Source: Polysphondylium violaceum (Eukaryota; Evosea; Eumycetozoa; Dictyosteliales; Dictyosteliaceae). From it: DNA of 26,205 bases. The stretch is taken from assembly GCA_000277445.1 (NCBI GenBank), contig AJWJ01000323.1, positions 1 through 26,205 of the forward strand, read 5' to 3'. The notes beneath the pieces are model-generated. The model was given only the letters and a program-made list of their open reading frames with translations, was not told the DNA's origin and did no database searches. Below are positions 21,288-26,205 of the stretch, piece after piece. Each line of letters starts with the position of its first letter. The first letter of the stretch is position 1. The position numbers and the translations under genes were made by a program.

Positions 21288-22149
21288 ATGAATATAGTGA
21301 TACGAATACCTTGGAAACGACCCAATGATGAAACAAATACATTGTGGAATGTAGAAAAAGATAATATGCTTTGGATGTATTTATCTCTTCATTCTCAACC
21401 TGGTAATCAGGTAGATTGTATGTTGTCCCCTTTTCATACGATATGCTGTGTTGTTATGTATATTCATCTATTATTATTATTATTATTATTCTAGGGAAAC
21501 TTATAGCTCAGAGATTAGATGTTTCTGAAAATGAATGTAAAGTCAGAGCATCTTATCTTTATAAACAACAGTTTATGAAAATTCAAAATGAAACATTTTT
21601 AAATGTATCTTCAGGTTCAATTTCAAATACGAATATAAATACAAACAATATTGAAGAAAGGACATCAAATGATATACAACAACAAGGTCAATATCAAAAT
21701 AACAATTATCAACAACAGCAACAGCAACAACAACAACAACAACAACAACCACCAAATACAAATTCAAATAATGGTAATGTAAAGTTTAAAAATAGAGATG
21801 ATTTAAATGAATGCGCAATTAGGAATAACTTTGATTGGATAAAAGTAGGAGCTGAAATGAATATAGCCCCAATAGAAGCAAGATCATTATATATATCGCA
21901 CAATAACAGTAATAACAACAACAATAACAACACCTACAATAGTAATAATAATCAAAATAGTAATAAATATACATATGTAGACGAAGATTCTATAGATATC
22001 ACAAATGGTATGATTTTGTATAAATTAAAATTTATAATCTATATATATTAACAAACATCTACTATATAGAATCTATTACACAATCTCAATTAATAGATGC
22101 TTTAATGGAACAACAAAACAACAATAACAATAGTAGTAGTATTGAATGA
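21288..22149 (+). CDS. Protein with Atg29-like N-terminal domain
   Basis: Three exons, 21288-21417, 21495-22007 and 22070-22149, with GT-AG introns of 77 and 62 bases in phase; 240 residues. The N-terminus reads MNIVIRIPWKRPND, then LWNVEKDNMLWMYLS, then VDWKLIAQRLDVS and ASYLYKQQF. This follows the order and spacing of the fungal Atg29 N-terminal domain (a hydrophobic strand with IP, W...LW, DW..IA.R..V, A.WL..RQ). The Trp44 codon is created by splicing, which supports the model. A glutamine run (116-128) and asparagine runs follow. A second segment at 146-180 (FDWIKVGAEMNIAPIEARS) looks like a partial repeat of the first domain. Family knowledge: yeast Atg29 works with Atg17 and Atg31 as scaffold of the Atg1 complex at the autophagosome assembly site. 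The domain also resembles Myb/SANT-type helices, which is the main alternative. Confidence 0.68.
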
Positions 22150-22440
22150 AATGATATTTAATAAATAACAAATGTACATAATCCCCCCAATTAATTAAAT
22201 CATGTGATCTTGTGTCACATACCTATACCGGAATGTTCGTTTTGAATTATGTTATTTACAATGGAGTCTATATAAAAAGAATTTATTTTTTTCTTTTTGT
22301 TGTTTAATGTGCATAATATTCGTCGACAATATATAATTGCACTTGTATGTATTATCTATATAGGTATTATATTACACTAGCTAGTAATTATATCGAAAGG
22401 TAAAAGGAAGAGGGGAGATAGTTTTTGCGTTATTAAATGA

Positions 22441-22626
22441 TTATTTTCTTGAAGTTGTAGGAACCCAAGGAAGTTTTTTGTTTACATAACAATATGCAAT
22501 GATTGCTGATGAAACAGAAAAGATAGTTGTCAAGAACCAAAACACGTTTCTTTTAGCTAATGATTTCTTTTGATTTTCTTCATTTTCTGTTGAAAACTTT
22601 TTAAATATTGATCTAAATAATGCCAT
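22441..22626 (-). CDS. Small single-span membrane protein, unknown
   Basis: Uninterrupted 61-residue frame. It has a basic/amphipathic N-terminus (MALFRSIFKKFS), a charged stretch, one hydrophobic span at about 29-48 (VFWFLTTIFSVSSAIIAYCY) and a short basic tail ending VPTTSRK. I do not recognise the family. The layout suits a small mitochondrial inner-membrane or ER protein with a tail anchor. A clear start and stop and normal amino-acid mix argue for a real gene in otherwise AT-rich DNA. It is divergent from the EDEM2-like gene and convergent with the Atg29-like gene. Confidence 0.6.
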   Translation of the reverse strand: MALFRSIFKKFSTENEENQKKSLAKRNVFWFLTTIFSVSSAIIAYCYVNKKLPWVPTTSRK

Positions 22627-22981
22627 TATCTTGTTTAGATATTAAAGAATCTCTTTTCTATCACTACTAAAACGAAAATAACGATTTGTTTTTTTTTTTT
22701 TTCAATGGTTTTTCTTTTTTTTTTTTCACAAAATATCAAAGCCTCTTCATCCTCAATTGGTGTTTTTAAATATCTATTTCTTTTTTAAGACAGCACACAC
22801 AACATAGTCAAAAACAAAAGAATGTCTCTTTATGGACCAACTCGGGTGTCTGATTAATGTTTTACATTAGACATGACTATGAATACAAAACAACAACAAG
22901 TCTAACTAGGAGTATTTGAGGGATATGCGTGGTCACGGATTTTGTGTTGGCCATAAATCCTTTTGTGTGGTGATGAATCAC

Positions 22982-23012
<31 letters not shown>

Positions 23013-23084
23013 TTTTTTTATAATTTATTTAACTTTTATTTGCATTTATCTCTATGATCTATGATTTGATTGAATCACAATAAC
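22627..23084. promoter_or_regulatory. Divergent promoter region with T-rich tracts
   Basis: No gene supported. It contains T tracts at about 22687-22702, 22710-22726 and 22982-23030. A short ATG-initiated frame near 22822 is only 11 codons and probably chance. Promoters of the small membrane protein (minus) and the EDEM2-like gene (plus) must lie here. Confidence 0.45.
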
Positions 23085-24952
23085 ATGTTCAATTATTCAT
23101 ACAACCATGTTTTGTTTGTATTTTTATTGATTCAAGTATCATTATCAACAGCGACGACCACATCATATATACCTTCCATATATACACCAACAGATGATCA
23201 AAAAGATAGACTAAAGTAAATATTATAGTTGATCTCCAATAAAAGTGTTTTGATGATGATCAAGTGATGATATTAATAACAATACCACATATAATGATAT
23301 TAGACAAGATGTAAAAGACATGTTTTATCATTCATACGATGGTTATCTAAACAATGCATTTCCAATGGATGAATTAAAACCCATTAGTTGTAGTGGATCA
23401 AATACATTTGGAGAGTATGCATTGACATTTATAGATAGTTTAGATACATTGGCATTGATGGGAAATATGTCTGAATTTAAAAGAGGAGTGGATTGGATTA
23501 TAGATCATACAAATTTTGATACAAATAAAACAGTTTCTGTGTTTGAAACCAATATTCGTGTATTGGGTGGATTGTTATCATCGCATCTATTGGCTGAAAT
23601 ATTATTAAAACCTACATATAAAGGTGAACTATTAGATAAAGCTTTGGATCTTGGTAATAGATTGTTACCTGCCTTTGATACACCAACCGGTATACCCTAT
23701 GGTGCTGTAAATTTAAAATATGGTGTCCCAATCAATGAAACAACAATTACATGTACCGCTGCTGCTGGTACTTTTTCTTTGGAATTTGGTATTTTAAGTA
23801 AATTAACTGGTAAATCTGAATTTGAAGTAATTATTATAGTTAATAGTTGTTTTTAATCAAGACATGTACTAATTATATAAATAATTTTAGAAAGCAGCTA
23901 GAAAATCAATTAAATCAATTTGGGAATTTAGATCAGAATTGGATTTATTAGGTAATCATATTGATATTGTCGATGGTGAATGGACTATCAAAGAATCTGG
24001 TATTGGGACAGGAATTGATTCATTTTTTGAATATTTATTTAAATCTGCAATATATTTCGATGATCAAGAATATATGGATATATTTTTGGCCAGTTATAAA
24101 GCAATTATTAAACATGTAAAGAAAGAGAGTTGGTATGTTGACGTTAGTTTAAATAAGGGTGCCATTATATGGCCCATTTACAATAGTTTACAATCATTTT
24201 GGCCTGGATTACAATCCATGTTTGGCCAAGTAGAGGATGCTATGGGTACAATAAAAGCATTTCATAGTGTTTGGAGAAGATATGGATTCACTCCCGAGGG
24301 CTATAATCTTATTTCTGGGCAGGTACAGCATGGTCAAAAAGGTTATCCTCTAAGACCAGAGTTGGTCGAAAGTCTTTATTATCTCTATCAAACAAACAAG
24401 GATCCTTTGTTTGTAAAAATGGCTAAAGATATGGTATGGACATTAAATAATGTTACAAAAGTAGAATGTGGTCATGCAAATATAAAAGATGTTGAATCTC
24501 ATTCTCTAGATGATAAAATGGAAAGTTTCTTTTTATCTGAAACTTGTAAATATCTTTATTTGCTATTTAGTACAACTTCAACTATTCAAGATAATAATAA
24601 CGTTGGCGATAGTGATGATAGTGATGATGGTGATTGGTTTAAAAAATTAAATATAATATTCAATACAGAAGGTCATATATTTCCAATGCAATATAGATTT
24701 TTTGAAAAATCAACAGATAGTAGTAATAATATCAATTCTAAAGAAAAAGAAAATGCTGACAAAGAAAATATACAACAACAACAACAACAAGTTGGCGATA
24801 GTAAAAAAGTAAAAGAGTTTGAATGGATTTGTAAGCCAATGCCTTATTTAAGAACTATCTCATCAGGTCCATTTCAATTTATTGGTGGTTATCAAGAAAC
24901 TGAATGGTATGAAGATAAAAAAATACTGGATGCTATTGCCGAATTTAAATAA
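23085..24952 (+). CDS. edem2: EDEM2-like GH47 ER alpha-mannosidase family protein
   Basis: Three exons: 23085-23215, 23304-23826 and 23891-24952. Introns of 88 and 64 bases join in phase to give 571 residues. A signal peptide covers about 1-22 (VLFVFLLIQVSLSTA). The GH47 domain starts at MFYHSYDGYLNNAFP. Glutamates typical of the active site are in FETNIRVLGGLLSSH and MESFFLSET. The YPLRPELVESLYYLY block and the Ca2+-binding FNTEGHIFP block are present, although the usual AHP is GHI. PTGIPYGAVNLKYGV, TCTAAAGTFSLEFGILS and VECGHANIKDVESHSLDDKM match EDEM2 best, and length fits (human about 578). Family knowledge: EDEM proteins trim mannose from misfolded glycoproteins in the ER lumen and send them to ER-associated degradation. 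No KDEL-type tail is seen. An acidic/glutamine insert (about 450-515) is a typical dictyostelid expansion. Confidence 0.93.
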
Positions 24953-25107
24953 ATCTTTAAAACTCCAATAAAAGTTGGATTTGTATTCTTTTAAAATTAT
25001 TTTCTAGAAACTATGATAAAGATCCTGGTATCTTTTAAAATCATAAGACAATACCAGTGAACATACACACAATATATCTTGTGAGCTCGGCAACCCTACT
25101 CCATCAT

Positions 25108-25126
25108 AATACAATATCTATGATCT
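25108..25126. repeat. 19-base direct repeat, left copy
   Basis: Identical to 25721-25739 (AATACAATATCTATGATCT). The two copies lie about 80 bases from one side and 435 bases from the other side of the tRNA-Ser gene. Confidence 0.7.
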
Positions 25127-25195
25127 ACATAGTGATATCTTTGTTTATTAAAATAAAACTTAAAAAAACCCTATCCCGACAAAGGCTTATAGTCC

Positions 25196-25201
25196 AAAAA
25201 A
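25196..25201 (-). terminator. RNA polymerase III terminator of tRNA-Ser
   Basis: Run of six T on the minus strand, starting three bases after the discriminator base of the tRNA. Confidence 0.85.
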
Positions 25202-25204
25202 GAT

Positions 25205-25286
25205 CGACAGCTGCAGGGTTCGAACCTGCGCCTCCGAAGAGAATTGATTTCTAGTCAATCGCGTTAGACCACTTCGCTAAGCTGTC
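25205..25286 (-). tRNA. tRNA-Ser (anticodon AGA)
   Basis: Minus-strand, 82 bases including discriminator G, no intron. The 7-base-pair acceptor stem is perfect (GACAGCT with AGCTGTC). The A box TAGCGAAGTGGT and B box GGTTCGAACC are present. The anticodon stem ATTGA/TCAAT encloses loop CTAGAAA, anticodon AGA, reading UCU (and UCC/UCA after A-to-inosine editing). The long variable arm with a CTC-TTCG-GAG hairpin is the type II form expected for serine. The T stem GCAGG/CCTGC is intact. It looks functional. Confidence 0.97.
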
Positions 25287-25720
25287 TTATGATGAAATCG
25301 GAAAAAATTTACGGTTACTTGTTTAAAATATTCGAGGATTCAAACAAATTTCTTTGATAAAAGAACAAATGTACCACTCTATAAGATCAATATATACCCA
25401 GTGTGGTTCAAGTAATAAGGAATACAAAAAAACTTTAATAAATTAAAGACTTAAGATCGTTTCTATTTAAAATGCCGGATCATTGCAAATTCAAAAATTA
25501 TTTCTTTTGTTGAAGCCTTTCCATAACTATCCTACCCTGGTCAAAACAACAAAAACCTGGTTACCATCGATCTTCAAACTCCTCCCAACCTCAATCATTG
25601 GTCAAACTTTTAAAATATATGGTGGTTCATAAACATGAAGAAATTGAATAACTCACCTCTCCCCTCTACAACTTTTCAAAAAGAGATTTTTGGCAAAATT
25701 TTGATTAAAATTCGACTAAA

Positions 25721-25739
25721 AATACAATATCTATGATCT
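25721..25739. repeat. 19-base direct repeat, right copy
   Basis: Same orientation and identical to 25108-25126; the copies are 613 bases apart with the tRNA-Ser gene between them. Confidence 0.7.
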
Positions 25740-25872
25740 GATTTCATCCTCTATTTATAGATTATTAAATTAAAATATAATTATTAAAATTGGTAAAAAC
25801 TATAAATATGATAAAAATTAAATAATATACATATGCTTCATCGAAGACTCATTAAAAATAACATTAATTTAC

Positions 25873-25950
25873 ATATTTAATGGATGGAAATCCTCACGTA
25901 AATTATTGCCATTATTTGGCATGATTTTCAAAACATAAAACCTTAAATTA
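25873..25950 (+). repeat. Diverged direct repeat, copy 1
   Basis: About 78 bases that recur at 26096-26177 with a few changes and a small length difference. Both contain GAAATCCTCAC and share a perfect 31-base core (25910-25940 here) that includes TTTGGCATGATTTTC. Confidence 0.85.
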
Positions 25951-26095
25951 ATCTTGAGTGGTTAGTTGATATAGAGGCTAGTGAATAACTGATAGAGGAG
26001 ATAGTTATGGCCCTATACATAGAGCCTATAACAATATAAATACATATAATAGTATACAAATTATAATTGTAAGCATTATCGTTATACTATCCAGG

Positions 26096-26177
26096 ATATT
26101 TGTAATAGATAGAAATCCTCACATTAATCATTGGGCATTATTTGGCATGATTTTCAAAACATAAAAACTTTAAATTT
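26096..26177 (+). repeat. Diverged direct repeat, copy 2
   Basis: Same orientation as copy 1, about 223 bases downstream. The perfect core is 26136-26166. The repeat may continue as a family beyond the window's right edge. Confidence 0.85.
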
Positions 26178-26205
26178 ATAAAAATAAAGATCATTCGTTT
26201 TTATT

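Larger units (their letters stand above)
25287..26205. other. Gene-free right end
   Basis: No coding sequence or RNA gene recognised on either strand. It contains the second copy of the 19-base repeat and two copies of a repeat of about 80 bases. Upstream flanks of tRNA genes are favoured insertion zones for dictyostelid retroelements, but no element coding sequence is seen here. Confidence 0.5.

Noticed and set aside
22822-22857. Eleven-codon ATG frame before the EDEM2-like gene
   Set aside because: Too short and not in a recognisable leader; most likely chance.
25085-25099. Possible external B box downstream of the tRNA-Ser gene
   Set aside because: On the minus strand only GGTT of the consensus matches; the conserved CRA and CC positions do not fit.

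Overview
The window looks like an ordinary, gene-dense stretch of nuclear chromosome from a dictyostelid social amoeba (Amoebozoa). The pointers are very AT-rich DNA with long A and T runs between genes, short GT-AG introns (about 55-170 bases), and many asparagine and glutamine runs in the proteins. There are also close matches to Dictyostelium-type proteins: a 296-residue myosin light chain kinase with its activation threonine at position 166, and a 416-residue squalene synthase. The exact species cannot be read from this piece. I see no bacterial, viral or transposon coding region.

Left part (1-5300): a cohesin acetyltransferase of the Eco1/ESCO family (minus) is divergent from an MLCK-A-like kinase (plus, four exons). 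The kinase converges on an SLC17-type transporter (minus). A 1.8 kb spacer follows (5282-7073), holding an unexplained GC-richer island at about 6400-6955.

Middle part (7000-15900), three minus-strand genes: condensin subunit CAP-H (four exons), a protein joining a fimbrin-type actin-binding domain to about 800 residues of coiled coil (three exons), and an F-box/kelch protein. A 2.7 kb spacer then separates the F-box gene from the divergent squalene synthase gene.

Right part (18500-25300): squalene synthase (plus, two exons), a COMM-domain protein (minus, four exons), a protein with an Atg29-like N-terminal domain (plus, three exons), a 61-residue single-span membrane protein (minus), an EDEM2-like GH47 protein with a signal peptide (plus, three exons) and a tRNA-Ser(AGA) gene (minus). 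The last 900 bases hold no gene but contain a diverged direct repeat of about 80 bases.

The genes do not form one pathway; they are separate housekeeping functions (sister-chromatid cohesion and condensation, actomyosin, transport, sterol synthesis, ubiquitin and trafficking, autophagy, ER quality control). All exon models were built by hand from splice signals, reading phase and family similarity. The items most worth a second look are the Atg29-like protein with a possible internal repeat, the in-frame TAA upstream of the COMMD start, the fimbrin-domain/coiled-coil architecture, and the islands at 6400-6955 and 17283-17348.
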